A stretch of DNA of 36,430 bases from Bacteroidales bacterium. GTDB lineage: Bacteria > Bacteroidota > Bacteroidia > Bacteroidales > ML635J-15. Shown here piece by piece: positions 26,916 to 34,729 of the stretch; position 1 is the stretch's first letter; the number at the start of each line of letters is the position of its first letter. Where the stretch lies: positions 1 through 36,430 of the forward strand of contig JAQVPT010000002.1 of assembly GCA_028701945.1 (NCBI GenBank). Direction: 5' to 3'. A model generated the notes under the pieces. The model did not search any database and had not been told where the DNA came from. It saw nothing but the letters and a program-made list of their open reading frames with translations. Position numbers and translations under genes: made by a program.

Positions 26916-26923
26916 CAAACATA
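26916..26923 (-). promoter_or_regulatory. Putative -7 element for the CBS-led envelope operon
   Basis: On the minus strand TATGTTTG matches TAnnTTTG and lies 24 bases before the ATG at 26891. A TTTG exists upstream (CAAA at 26951-26954 on the plus strand) but at 27 bases, longer than the usual spacing, so only the -7 box is well supported. It would drive the ten-gene series through murI. Confidence 0.4.
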
Positions 26924-26928
26924 AATAA

Positions 26929-26936
26929 TATATTTG
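26929..26936 (+). promoter_or_regulatory. Putative -7 element for pdxJ
   Basis: TATATTTG matches TAnnTTTG and lies 21 bases before the pdxJ ATG, with a T-run (26905-26910) at about the right distance for a weak -33 element. It is five bases from the opposite-strand -7 element, so the two divergent promoters would overlap and could compete for polymerase. Confidence 0.45.
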
Positions 26937-26957
26937 TATTGGTAAAAATACAAAAAA

Positions 26958-27671
26958 ATGACAAAACTAAGCGTAAACATCAATAAAATAGCAACTATTC
27001 GTAATGCACGTGGTGGCAATATGCCTGATGTTAAACTTGCAGCCATTAACTGTCAGAAGTTTGGCGCACAAGGTATTACCGTTCACCCTCGACCCGACGA
27101 AAGACATATCACGTATCAAGACGTTTATGACATCAGCCCAATTATAACAACAGAATTTAATATTGAAGGTTACCCATCAAAAGAATTCATCGATTTAGTT
27201 TGTAAAGTAAAACCCAATCAAGTAACACTTGTGCCCGATCCACCTGACGCAATTACATCAAATGCAGGTTGGGATACCATAAAACATAAAGACCTTTTAT
27301 GTGAAGTTATCGCCGAATTTAAAGATTTAGGAATACGGACTTCAATTTTTGTTGATACAAATTTAAAAAATATTGACGGTGCTGCAAAAACTAGAACAGA
27401 CAGAATTGAACTTTATACAGAACCTTATGCAGCAAATTTTGCAATAAATAAAGAAACGGCTGTTGCCCCATTTAGAGAAGCTGCAAAACATGCTTTAAAA
27501 CTTGGATTACAAATAAATGCAGGTCACGATTTGAATCTTGATAATTTAAAATATTTTATTACAAATGTACCTGATGTTTTTGAAGTTTCTATTGGTCATG
27601 CACTAATATCTGATGCTCTTTATTTTGGACTTGATAATACAATAAAACTTTACTTGAGAGAATTGAGGTAA
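26958..27671 (+). CDS. pdxJ: Pyridoxine 5'-phosphate synthase
   Basis: The 237-residue protein is a full-length PdxJ TIM barrel. Markers are LSVNINKIATIRNARGG with Asn7, GITVHPRPDERHI with His43 and Arg45, TEFNIEGYPS with Glu70, QVTLVPDPPDA, RIELYTEPYA with Glu151 and INAGHDLNLDNL with His190. It condenses 1-deoxy-D-xylulose 5-phosphate with 3-amino-2-oxopropyl phosphate to form pyridoxine phosphate, the last ring-closing step of DXP-dependent vitamin B6 synthesis. It is transcribed away from the envelope operon, a gene order kept in Bacteroidetes. The 159 bases after its stop hold nothing I recognise. Confidence 0.97.
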   Translation: MTKLSVNINKIATIRNARGGNMPDVKLAAINCQKFGAQGITVHPRPDERHITYQDVYDISPIITTEFNIEGYPSKEFIDLVCKVKPNQVTLVPDPPDAITSNAGWDTIKHKDLLCEVIAEFKDLGIRTSIFVDTNLKNIDGAAKTRTDRIELYTEPYAANFAINKETAVAPFREAAKHALKLGLQINAGHDLNLDNLKYFITNVPDVFEVSIGHALISDALYFGLDNTIKLYLRELR

Positions 27672-27830
27672 GTTCTTGGTGTCTTTGGCTCCATTTCGGC
27701 AGGTTCTGATAAAGAATGCAAAAACATAAAAAGTCATGCATGGAAGTGGAAAGCAAGAATATGAATTACAACCTCATGTGAACATGGTGAATTCATACAG
27801 ATAAAATCATCATAAATCTAAAGTCAAAGA

Positions 27831-28126
27831 TTAAATTGTTCTCTTTTTGTTCAACACATACAATTCTCCTTTATCGGCACCAAGAAAAATTTCATTTTGA
27901 TCATTTACACAAACACAATAATAGTTAAGTTTTGGAATGTCCTTAATTTTTAACCAATTTCTATTCTCAGAGTTTTTAATATACACCAATCCGCTAAGAC
28001 CACAAACTGCCGAAACCTCTTTTCCCAGAAACAAGTCAGTAAATTCAGCATTAGAATCATCAATCAAGCTAGACCAATTATATCCACATTATTAGCATAA
28101 ATGTCATGATATGGTAGACATAATCT
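27831..28126 (-). pseudogene. Truncated, internally deleted copy of the Ycf48-like propeller gene
   Basis: The last 78 codons are nearly the same as the C-terminus of the intact gene at 29412-30395 (shared NAEFTDLFLGKEVS, IPKLNYY and ending YVLNKKRTI). Just upstream, bases 28085-28126 match a different part of that gene (about 29965-30005, encoding LPYHDIYA). Comparison shows that about 301 bases are missing, with a short shared ATTATA/ATTAT sequence at the junction; the deletion changes the reading frame. Homology stops near 28126, so the first half of the gene is absent. With no start, no signal peptide and a frameshift this is a gene remnant. It lies 48 bases after the stop codon of the 342-residue exported-protein gene. 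Confidence 0.85.
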
Positions 28127-28174
28127 CGCAGCTCGTGTGTGTCAAATAATCGATTTATTTGTAGAAAATGTTTT

Positions 28175-29203
28175 TTATCTTCTTTCCCAAAGATGATCAA
28201 GCGTATATTTCCTACTTGAACAAGCATCCTCAATTTTTGAAAACTCCATATCGTTTCCACTGATTACAAAATGATATATTCCTTCGGTTTTACCACATTC
28301 TCTTTCGGGACCTATTAGTTTTAGCGTTTTCCCTTGTACAGAATACTTGCCAGTTTCTGTATCGCCATCATTCATTTTGTCTTCAAAAACAAACTCACCA
28401 TTAGACTTAAAAGTCCAATAAAAATATCCTGTTTCTTTATAACCAAATTTCCATGTCCCCTCAATCGAATTTGATTGTGTAACTGGTTTATCCTGTGCAA
28501 GAATTGCTCCTTGGTAACCTTTCATGGTATGGGCACCATTATAAGCATTGATATAAGCTCTTTTCCATAACATCACTTTCTTTCTCAATAAATCTCTATC
28601 TTCATCAATCAGTCGCAAAGACTCTCTATGATTTTCGACCAAAATATTAATATACTTAACCAATTCTTTAGATTTGGCAAGTTCTTTAAAACGATTCGCA
28701 AGGTCTCTCGCATCTTGACGCTTACCGCCACTAACACCCGAAACGATATTGATACCAAAAACCGAAGAAATAGCATCAGAAGTTAACTGAACAGGAGTAC
28801 TTCCAGGAATTAATACCTGAATCTGATTTTCAATAACTTCAATTTGCATGGTATTTATCAATTTCATTTTTTGATCAAAAGTTTTATGCTCTAAATTTAA
28901 CGACCACGCAGACATCTCAACAATCTCATTTTTACATTGCTCAAACTGTGCGTCCATAAATTTTTGTAAGGGAATATCTCCTTTAGGCAAAATAGAAGGC
29001 TGCCCATATTCTTTAAGCGTAACAGCAGACCTTTGTACAATCCTCAAGCGTTCCGAATCTGACATGTCTGGATCGGTAAGAGCCGACACAAGTTGAGATT
29101 TTGCTTCTAAAACCCACTTTGTCTCAGTTTTATTAAGCTCCTTTTGTGCATTTACAGTATATGCAGCACATAAAATAAAAATTAAATAAATTGTTCTTTT
29201 CAT
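28175..29203 (-). CDS. Exported hypothetical protein with lipocalin-like C-terminal domain
   Basis: The 342-residue protein begins with a signal peptide (MKRTIYLIFILCAAYTVNAQ). Residues about 20-225 are helical and charged with no motif I recognise. Residues about 245-335 read as a small antiparallel barrel: SIEGTWKFGYKETGYFYWTF, GEFVFEDKMNDG, GKYSVQGKTLKLI and YHFVISGNDMEFSK, a pattern of lipocalin-like domains that are common in exported Bacteroidetes proteins. Two Cys (in ERECGKTE and EDACSSRK) may form a disulfide. It is flanked by a partial duplicate gene and a MITE-like element, so it may have arrived or been separated from its neighbours by rearrangement. The function is unknown. Confidence 0.7.
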   Translation of the reverse strand: MKRTIYLIFILCAAYTVNAQKELNKTETKWVLEAKSQLVSALTDPDMSDSERLRIVQRSAVTLKEYGQPSILPKGDIPLQKFMDAQFEQCKNEIVEMSAWSLNLEHKTFDQKMKLINTMQIEVIENQIQVLIPGSTPVQLTSDAISSVFGINIVSGVSGGKRQDARDLANRFKELAKSKELVKYINILVENHRESLRLIDEDRDLLRKKVMLWKRAYINAYNGAHTMKGYQGAILAQDKPVTQSNSIEGTWKFGYKETGYFYWTFKSNGEFVFEDKMNDGDTETGKYSVQGKTLKLIGPERECGKTEGIYHFVISGNDMEFSKIEDACSSRKYTLDHLWERR

Positions 29204-29254
29204 AAGACAGAAGTTAAATTAATACTACAAATCATATTTTATAAAATCACAAAT

Positions 29255-29420
29255 ACTAGATAGTGTCTGTCAATAAAGTCAAGTGTCTGAGCTATAATGT
29301 TCGAGTTCAAGGCTTGCGAAGTATCGGTAACCAAGAGTTTACTCCGTCAACTGACGGATGACTGGTTGCCAATACAAGCATAACGCAGAAATCGGACATT
29401 ATAGACGGACACTAGATAGT
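29255..29420. mobile_element. MITE-like palindromic element flanked by a 10-bp direct repeat
   Basis: ACTAGATAGT occurs at 29255-29264 and again at 29411-29420. Inside the copies the ends are inverted: GTCTGTC on the left and GACGGAC on the right. A second left copy of the end (AGTGTCTGAGCTATAATGTT, from 29282) pairs better with the right end (29390-29413). At the centre TCCGTCA-AC-TGACGGA (29343-29358) is a perfect palindrome, and CGGTAACCA and TGGTTGCCA flank it. It encodes no protein and could fold into a long imperfect hairpin. Removing one direct repeat and the interior gives a clean empty site. No transposase of matching type is in the window, so the parent family is unknown. The repeat also supplies the TAG stop of the adjacent propeller gene, which would be the same in the empty site. 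Confidence 0.65.
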
Positions 29421-30395
29421 TCTCTTTTTATTCAACACATATATTTCACCTTCGTTTGCACCAAGAAAAATTTCATTTTTATAACTTACACAAACGCTAT
29501 AATAATTAAGTTTTGGAATGTCATTAATTTTTAACCAATTGCTATTCCCTAAATTTTTAATATACACCAATCCGTTAAGACCACAAACTGACGAAACCTC
29601 TTTCCCTAAAAACAAGTCAGTAAATTCAGCATTATAGTCATCAATCAAGCTAGACCAATTATAACCAAGGTCTGAGCTATAATAAAGGATTCCTCTATTA
29701 GAAACAGCATATACATTTCCATCACCATCAGTTTCCATATCGACAAAAAATTCATTTTCAAAATCTATATGGTCAAAAGTATTTCCTCCGTCTTCGGTAA
29801 CCATCATAATACCGTATCCACCAATAAATCCAACATGTTCTGTAACAAAACAAAGAGATGCAAACTCATTATCGTAAGAATCATGTGTCCAAGGATAATT
29901 TCCCGTTTCTGTTTCAGACCATAATCCTTTATTAAAATGCTCGCCACCAACTAAAAAAATATTATCCTCACTAGTAGCATAAATATCATGATATGGTAGA
30001 TAATAATCTAAATAAGGATAGTTATCAAGCTCTATAATTGACCAATCATGCCCAAGGTTTTTTGATTTTAACAACATCAAACTATCGCCACAAGCAAATA
30101 CTACTGAATCGTTGAGATAAAAGAATGAGTTAACCGATAAGCTATCGGACTGAAATGTTTTTGTCCAAGAATTACCACCATCGTTGGTAATATATATGCT
30201 TCCATTTGTGTTTTTAGTTCCACCACATAACAATCCTACATTTTCATTGTAAAACTGAATTTTCCGTATTCTAATAGAATCATTAAGACTAATTTTATCA
30301 CAACTAACTTTACCTTCATAATTGATATCATCATCGCAGGCAGTAAATATTACGATAGAAATTATAAAACTTAAACCAATTATAAAATATTTCAT
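29412..30395 (-). CDS. Ycf48/BNR-type beta-propeller lipoprotein
   Basis: The 327-residue protein has a lipoprotein signal (IFTACDDD, Cys20) and a run of beta-propeller blades with Asp-box-like motifs: ITNDGGNSWTKTF, SKNLGHDWSII, TEDGGNTFDHI and SSDLGYNWSSL. That layout matches Ycf48-like or sortilin-like propellers, which act as binding platforms rather than enzymes; Bacteroidetes carry many exported ones. The binding partner is unknown. It starts 16 bases after the ZIP gene's stop, at the end of a co-directional series. Its final codons and stop fall within the direct repeat of the MITE-like element, and a damaged partial copy lies 1.3 kb away. Confidence 0.8.
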   Translation of the reverse strand: MKYFIIGLSFIISIVIFTACDDDINYEGKVSCDKISLNDSIRIRKIQFYNENVGLLCGGTKNTNGSIYITNDGGNSWTKTFQSDSLSVNSFFYLNDSVVFACGDSLMLLKSKNLGHDWSIIELDNYPYLDYYLPYHDIYATSEDNIFLVGGEHFNKGLWSETETGNYPWTHDSYDNEFASLCFVTEHVGFIGGYGIMMVTEDGGNTFDHIDFENEFFVDMETDGDGNVYAVSNRGILYYSSDLGYNWSSLIDDYNAEFTDLFLGKEVSSVCGLNGLVYIKNLGNSNWLKINDIPKLNYYSVCVSYKNEIFLGANEGEIYVLNKKRTI

Positions 30396-30411
30396 ACAAT
30401 TATTGATTAAT

Positions 30412-31209
30412 TTAACCTAATAACAACAAACTAAAAGCCATTATTGCCATTCCGATAACTACTCCATAAGTTGGGATATGATGATTCCCATATTTTTGAG
30501 CACCTGGGAGCAATTCGTCAAATGAAATAAAAACCATTATGCCTGCGACTACTGCAAAAATTATTCCTAAAACTGCATCATTTAAAAACGGCATAATAAA
30601 TGCGAACGCAAGTAAAGCACCAAGAGGCTCTGCCAAACCCGATAAAAATGATAATCTCATAGCTTTACGTCTGTTACCTGTAGCAAAATAAATTGGTACA
30701 GCAACCGCAATTCCTTCAGGAATATTATGAATAGCCACTGCCAAAGCTATCGGTATTCCTAGTTCCAAATCCGAATAAGCAGCCACAAATGTTGCAATCC
30801 CTTCAGGAAAATTATGAATAGCAATAGCGAGAGCAGTAAATACACCCATTCTATGCAAGTTGTTTTTATCAATTTCTTTACTCATGCTTTCTACAAACCT
30901 CATTTCGTGTGGATTATCTTTCTCTGGCACTAATCTGTCTATAAGTAAACTTATTAACATTCCACCAAAAAAGGCTGTAATTGCATACCATGGTCCATAA
31001 CCAGCATAAGTTTCCGTTAACTTTTCTACTGCATCAGGCAACATTTCGACGAAAGAAATATACATCATTACACCACCGGACAAGCCTAAACTAAAAGATA
31101 ATAATTTAGTGTTGGTTTTACTTGCAAAAAATGCAATTAAACTTCCTATTCCAGTTGATAAGCCAGCAAATAATGTTAAACCAAAAGCCAACCAAAAGTT
31201 TTCATCCAT
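30412..31209 (-). CDS. ZIP-family divalent metal transporter
   Basis: The 265-residue inner-membrane protein has about eight hydrophobic helices and the two metal-binding motifs of the family: HNFPEG at residues 132-137 and HNIPEG at 161-166, in helices IV and V. Other hallmarks are FVEMLPDA near 53-60 and FDELLPGA near the end. ZIP proteins of the ZupT/GufA type import zinc, iron or other divalent cations into the cytoplasm. The metal cannot be told from sequence. There is no Zur/Fur site I can identify and no metal-regulator gene nearby. It lies 28 bases after the nuclease gene. Confidence 0.93.
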   Translation of the reverse strand: MDENFWLAFGLTLFAGLSTGIGSLIAFFASKTNTKLLSFSLGLSGGVMMYISFVEMLPDAVEKLTETYAGYGPWYAITAFFGGMLISLLIDRLVPEKDNPHEMRFVESMSKEIDKNNLHRMGVFTALAIAIHNFPEGIATFVAAYSDLELGIPIALAVAIHNIPEGIAVAVPIYFATGNRRKAMRLSFLSGLAEPLGALLAFAFIMPFLNDAVLGIIFAVVAGIMVFISFDELLPGAQKYGNHHIPTYGVVIGMAIMAFSLLLLG

Positions 31210-31237
31210 AAGATTTATTGTTTAAAATTATACTGCT

Positions 31238-32008
31238 TTATTTTAAATTTTCCCAAAATTCAATATTAAGTTTTTTTTCGACTCGCCGCTCTAATAAAAA
31301 CGGCAAATTATAAAAAAAGTTCATCCCAGTTTTTTTCTCCAAATCATCAATGTTTATTGCATAATTATAAATAGATTCGGCACTGATTTTTTTATTTGGC
31401 ATAACAAAAGCTATTGCCTCAACACAAGTATCGCTAACAAACAAGGCAGCTTTGTAATACTCTTCTGGAACATCAACGCCATTATCTCCTATTTCAGTTA
31501 AACCATCAACAAGTATTGGTCCAGTTACAACATAAATTTTATCTAAATATTCGACATAACACCTTACTTCTGTCTCAAGTTTTTTCCATATCCCACGATT
31601 AAAACTTGGTTCTTGAGGCGACATATTGCTATAATAAAACGATTCCTGCATTGATTGTTCGGAAAAACTCATATCTGCTGCTGGTGCGAGATGTCCGCGA
31701 TCATAACCGCTACCTTTATAATCATTATCGTTGGCAGATTTTGTTTTAATTTTCGGATCTTCCTTAAACTTATTGCTTCTTTTTACATCTCCATTTATCA
31801 TATCCAATTTAAGAACATAAGCTACCCATTTTGCCTGTTCATGTTCTTCACTATAAACAAGACAATAAGATTTATGACAAACAATTTCTTCAGATTTTTT
31901 AAGCTTTGGCAGTTCAAAACTCTTTGGGTTTTTCTGTGCATTAACAAATCCGATAAATATCAGATTAAATGCAATAAGCAAGATTAAATATTTTCTATTC
32001 ATTTTCAT
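31238..32008 (-). CDS. Exported DNA/RNA non-specific endonuclease (NucA type)
   Basis: The 256-residue protein has a signal peptide ending FVNAQ (about residue 25) and the beta-beta-alpha-metal nuclease signature: GYDRGHLAPAADM with catalytic His106, SNMSPQ with Asn128, FNRGIWKKLE with Asn137 and Glu144, and VVTGPIL. This family cleaves DNA and RNA without sequence preference using Mg2+. Secretion points to periplasmic or extracellular nucleic-acid degradation, for nutrient or phosphate scavenging. Starts at 32008 or 32002 are both ATG; each overlaps the previous gene by 14 or 8 bases. Nothing nearby looks like a toxin-immunity pair. Confidence 0.93.
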   Translation of the reverse strand: MKMNRKYLILLIAFNLIFIGFVNAQKNPKSFELPKLKKSEEIVCHKSYCLVYSEEHEQAKWVAYVLKLDMINGDVKRSNKFKEDPKIKTKSANDNDYKGSGYDRGHLAPAADMSFSEQSMQESFYYSNMSPQEPSFNRGIWKKLETEVRCYVEYLDKIYVVTGPILVDGLTEIGDNGVDVPEEYYKAALFVSDTCVEAIAFVMPNKKISAESIYNYAINIDDLEKKTGMNFFYNLPFLLERRVEKKLNIEFWENLK

Positions 32009-32675
32009 CTATTGGTTGTTCAGGTATTTCAGGGATATTATATTTACGGATTGCTCCTCCCACAATATCTTCGAATGCACAATAAGTCATACAAAGTGTT
32101 GCCGGTGCAGTGAAAATTACTCCTACACCACAAGCAAGTACACCACCTAAATTTATTAGGAAAAGAATAAGAAAAAACTTAAAAAAGTCCCACCAATTTT
32201 TACTTACGATATTTCTGCTAATCTCCATTGCAGACCAAAAATCGTATCCTAAAAATACAACTAGCATATTTGATAAAGAAAAACTAACGCTCAGATAAAT
32301 ACCTGGTATGATTAAGAATATCAACCCTATCAGCACAAGCACACTTGTAACAATACTTAATAATAAAAGAGGTAAAAAGAACTTAAATCCATCAAAAAAT
32401 CTATTAAAGTCAGGTTTTCTATTCATTAAGACATCATTTGCAAAAAGCAATGCTCCGCCAATTAAAGCAGGCTGAATTAAATTTGTTATAAAACCAGAAT
32501 AGTTACCCAATACATAACTTAACACCATAAAAACACCAAACAAGGCAATGAAAAACACAACAAAACCGCCCATTTCTTTCTTAAACAGCTCTAAACCTTC
32601 TTCTATATATTGTTTAGATTTAAACTCATATCCTTCATCAATTAGTTTTTGTATTGCGTAATTGTTATTTACCAT
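31995..32675 (-). CDS. Multi-pass membrane protein, function unknown
   Basis: The 226-residue protein has a soluble N-terminal segment (about 1-35), then four to six hydrophobic helices: FVVFFIALFGVFMVLSYVL, LLLSIVTSVLVLIGLIFLII and FFLILFLINLGGVLACGV are clear. It ends with an acidic Pro-rich tail (IPEIPEQPIDENE). The middle, IIPGIYLSVSFSL followed by YDFWSAMEIS, resembles the membrane-domain family seen in many Bacteroidetes and Firmicutes proteins (DUF975/GDPD membrane-domain type); I am not certain of the family. It overlaps the nuclease gene and starts 21 bases after ubiD, so it is co-transcribed. Confidence 0.75.
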   Translation of the reverse strand: MVNNNYAIQKLIDEGYEFKSKQYIEEGLELFKKEMGGFVVFFIALFGVFMVLSYVLGNYSGFITNLIQPALIGGALLFANDVLMNRKPDFNRFFDGFKFFLPLLLLSIVTSVLVLIGLIFLIIPGIYLSVSFSLSNMLVVFLGYDFWSAMEISRNIVSKNWWDFFKFFLILFLINLGGVLACGVGVIFTAPATLCMTYCAFEDIVGGAIRKYNIPEIPEQPIDENE

Positions 32676-32696
32676 GTTAAGTTCATTTATTAATAA

Positions 32697-34535
32697 TTAG
32701 CTATTCTGATTTAATTCAAAAAGTTCCGAATCCCCTTTTATAAGACTTTCAAGTTTCTTTGAAGGCGATGTTATAAAAGGAATCTCAAAATATTTATTCC
32801 AGTTTTCATCTATTTTGGAAATTGTTTTTTTGTCCATTGACACAATATTAGGCCAAGGTCTATTAAAACCGTCTTTCTTTTTAGTTTTAATACCAGCATC
32901 AACAATTAAGCAATTTTCTAAGACTTCACAATCATGCGAAGGGTCAATATTATTAAGCACGTACCAAGCGTATAAAAATGGATTTTCAAAGCTTACAAAA
33001 TTATCAATTATTATAAGTACTTTACAATCCTCAATTTGATTGTTTTTAATAATGGATTTTCCTTGTTTCAAAAAATTTTCGTCATTGTTTTCTGCACCGA
33101 TAATAATCAAATTTTGATCACTGTATTTTATGTTATTGATTTCGTCCGACAGCCCTACTTGTTTTATTTCGCTAGTATTGCTTTTAGTAGCATCAATCAA
33201 CAATTTACCACTAAATGTGTATTGATAAGCAGAATGATCCAAAACATCAGAAGGCCCTTTGCCAATTATAATACTATTCTCTGGAGAAATATTTCGACAA
33301 ATGACATCAAAAACTTCGCTATCATTATGGATATCAACATCTTCATCAAAACAAATCAAGACTTTTGAAAACATCATCTGACCAGCACCTAAAAGAGCGT
33401 TCATAATTTTAAAACTTTGACCAGGATATGTGTTTTTTGCTTTAATCAAAACTAAATTATGAGCAACACCATAGCCCGGAAGTCGAATGTCAATTATTTC
33501 GGGTGCAATAGTAATTTGAATTGGTTTTAGAAAAATTCGTTCGGTAGCTTTTCCCAAATAAAAATCCTCCATCGGTGGCACACCTACGATAGTTGCTGGA
33601 TAAACCGCATTTTTTCTATGAGTAATACAAGTTACATGAAAAACAGGGTACATATCATCTAAAGAATAAAACCCAGTATGGTCTCCAAAAGGTCCTTCGC
33701 GTTTCAGCTCTTCGTTAGGATCAATGTAACCTTCAATAACAAAATCGGCAGTATCGGGAACATAAATATCATTCGTAATTGATTTTACAAGATTTACTTT
33801 TTGATTTTTTAGAAAACCTGCGAGCATAAATTCATCAATATTTTCGGGTAATGGAGCAGTTGCACAATAAGTTAGAACAGGGTCTCCGCCCAAAACGACC
33901 GAAACAGGCATTTTACTACCTGCTAATTTGTGTTTATTATAATGCTCCGCTCCTCCTTTGTGTAAATGCCAGTGCATTCCGGTAGAGTTCTTGTCAAAAA
34001 TCTGCATTCGATACATTCCGACATTTCTAATTTTAGTAATCGGGTCTTGAGTAATTACCATTGGCAAAGTAACAAATCTACCGCCATCGTGAGGCCAACA
34101 TTTTAAAACTGGTAAAATACTTAAATCAGGATTTTTAATTATAATTTCTTGACATTGCCCTTTTTTAGATGAACGTTTTGGCATCCAGTCAGATGCAGTT
34201 TTAAGCTCTGGCAAAAGAGCAAGTTTTGACCTAAAACTTTCATTCGCACCTGCTAATTTTGATAAAATCTTATCAATTCGTTCACCAGGTTCATCATAAG
34301 ACTTTAAGCCCAAAGCCAATAAAATTCTATTGTCTGAACCATAATGATTTATCAAAACTGGAAAATCAGTGCCAGTATTTTCAAAAAGTAAAGCCTTGCC
34401 TCCTCCCTGCTGTTTCATCATTCTGTCAGCAATTTCGGTAATTTCAAGCTCTGGGTCAACAAATTCCTTTACTCGAATTATTTCGTTTTGAGTTTCTAAA
34501 TGTTCGATATATTTTTGAAGAGTATCTGCCGACAT
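32697..34535 (-). CDS. ubiD: UbiD-family prenylated-FMN-dependent decarboxylase
   Basis: The 612-residue protein shows the UbiD core: HYGSDNRILLALG, GGAEHYNKH (about 190s), VSVVLGGDP, the highly conserved REGPFGDHTGFY (about 277-288) with its Arg-Glu, and VGVPPMEDFYLGKATERI (about 315-332). UbiD enzymes decarboxylate aromatic or unsaturated acids using prenylated FMN made by UbiX. In Bacteroidetes, which make menaquinone, this long form is usually annotated as a menaquinone-biosynthesis decarboxylase; that substrate is an inference. No ubiX or other quinone gene is in the window. The gene lies two bases after the CWC mini-protein gene. Confidence 0.9.
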   Translation of the reverse strand: MSADTLQKYIEHLETQNEIIRVKEFVDPELEITEIADRMMKQQGGGKALLFENTGTDFPVLINHYGSDNRILLALGLKSYDEPGERIDKILSKLAGANESFRSKLALLPELKTASDWMPKRSSKKGQCQEIIIKNPDLSILPVLKCWPHDGGRFVTLPMVITQDPITKIRNVGMYRMQIFDKNSTGMHWHLHKGGAEHYNKHKLAGSKMPVSVVLGGDPVLTYCATAPLPENIDEFMLAGFLKNQKVNLVKSITNDIYVPDTADFVIEGYIDPNEELKREGPFGDHTGFYSLDDMYPVFHVTCITHRKNAVYPATIVGVPPMEDFYLGKATERIFLKPIQITIAPEIIDIRLPGYGVAHNLVLIKAKNTYPGQSFKIMNALLGAGQMMFSKVLICFDEDVDIHNDSEVFDVICRNISPENSIIIGKGPSDVLDHSAYQYTFSGKLLIDATKSNTSEIKQVGLSDEINNIKYSDQNLIIIGAENNDENFLKQGKSIIKNNQIEDCKVLIIIDNFVSFENPFLYAWYVLNNIDPSHDCEVLENCLIVDAGIKTKKKDGFNRPWPNIVSMDKKTISKIDENWNKYFEIPFITSPSKKLESLIKGDSELFELNQNS

Positions 34536-34537
34536 AA

Positions 34538-34729
34538 TTAATTTTTATTTCTTAATATTTCCTTCGCATTTGTTATATGCTGTGCCAAACATTCTGAACA
34601 TAAACAATCATTAAATTTTTCTTTAAGATATAAAGACAATTCTCGTGAAATTACAAAGTTTACGCACCAACATTTTTCGTTATGGGTGCATGTAAATTCT
34701 TTTCCGCAGTTTTCACAAATTTTCTTCAT
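34538..34729 (-). CDS. Cysteine-rich CWC-family mini-protein
   Basis: The 63-residue protein has eight cysteines in the pattern of the Cysteine_rich_CWC family: KICENCGKEFTC (Cys5, 8 and 14), KCWC (Cys20 and 22) and DCLCSECL (Cys42, 44 and 47). The arrangement suggests a small zinc-binding fold. The family has no established function that I know. The start overlaps the GT9 stop by ATGA and the stop lies two bases before ubiD, so it is translated as part of the same operon. The motif match is strong; the small size is normal for the family. Confidence 0.88.
   Translation of the reverse strand: MKKICENCGKEFTCTHNEKCWCVNFVISRELSLYLKEKFNDCLCSECLAQHITNAKEILRNKN

Noticed and set aside
28078..28260. 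60-codon minus-strand frame between the duplicate fragment and the 342-residue gene
   Set aside because: It overlaps the end of the 342-residue gene in another frame and part of the pseudogene; it has no independent support.
31238..32008. The exported nuclease as a toxin of a contact-dependent or secreted killing system
   Set aside because: It is a single-domain signal-peptide protein with no delivery domain and no immunity gene beside it; a scavenging nuclease is simpler.
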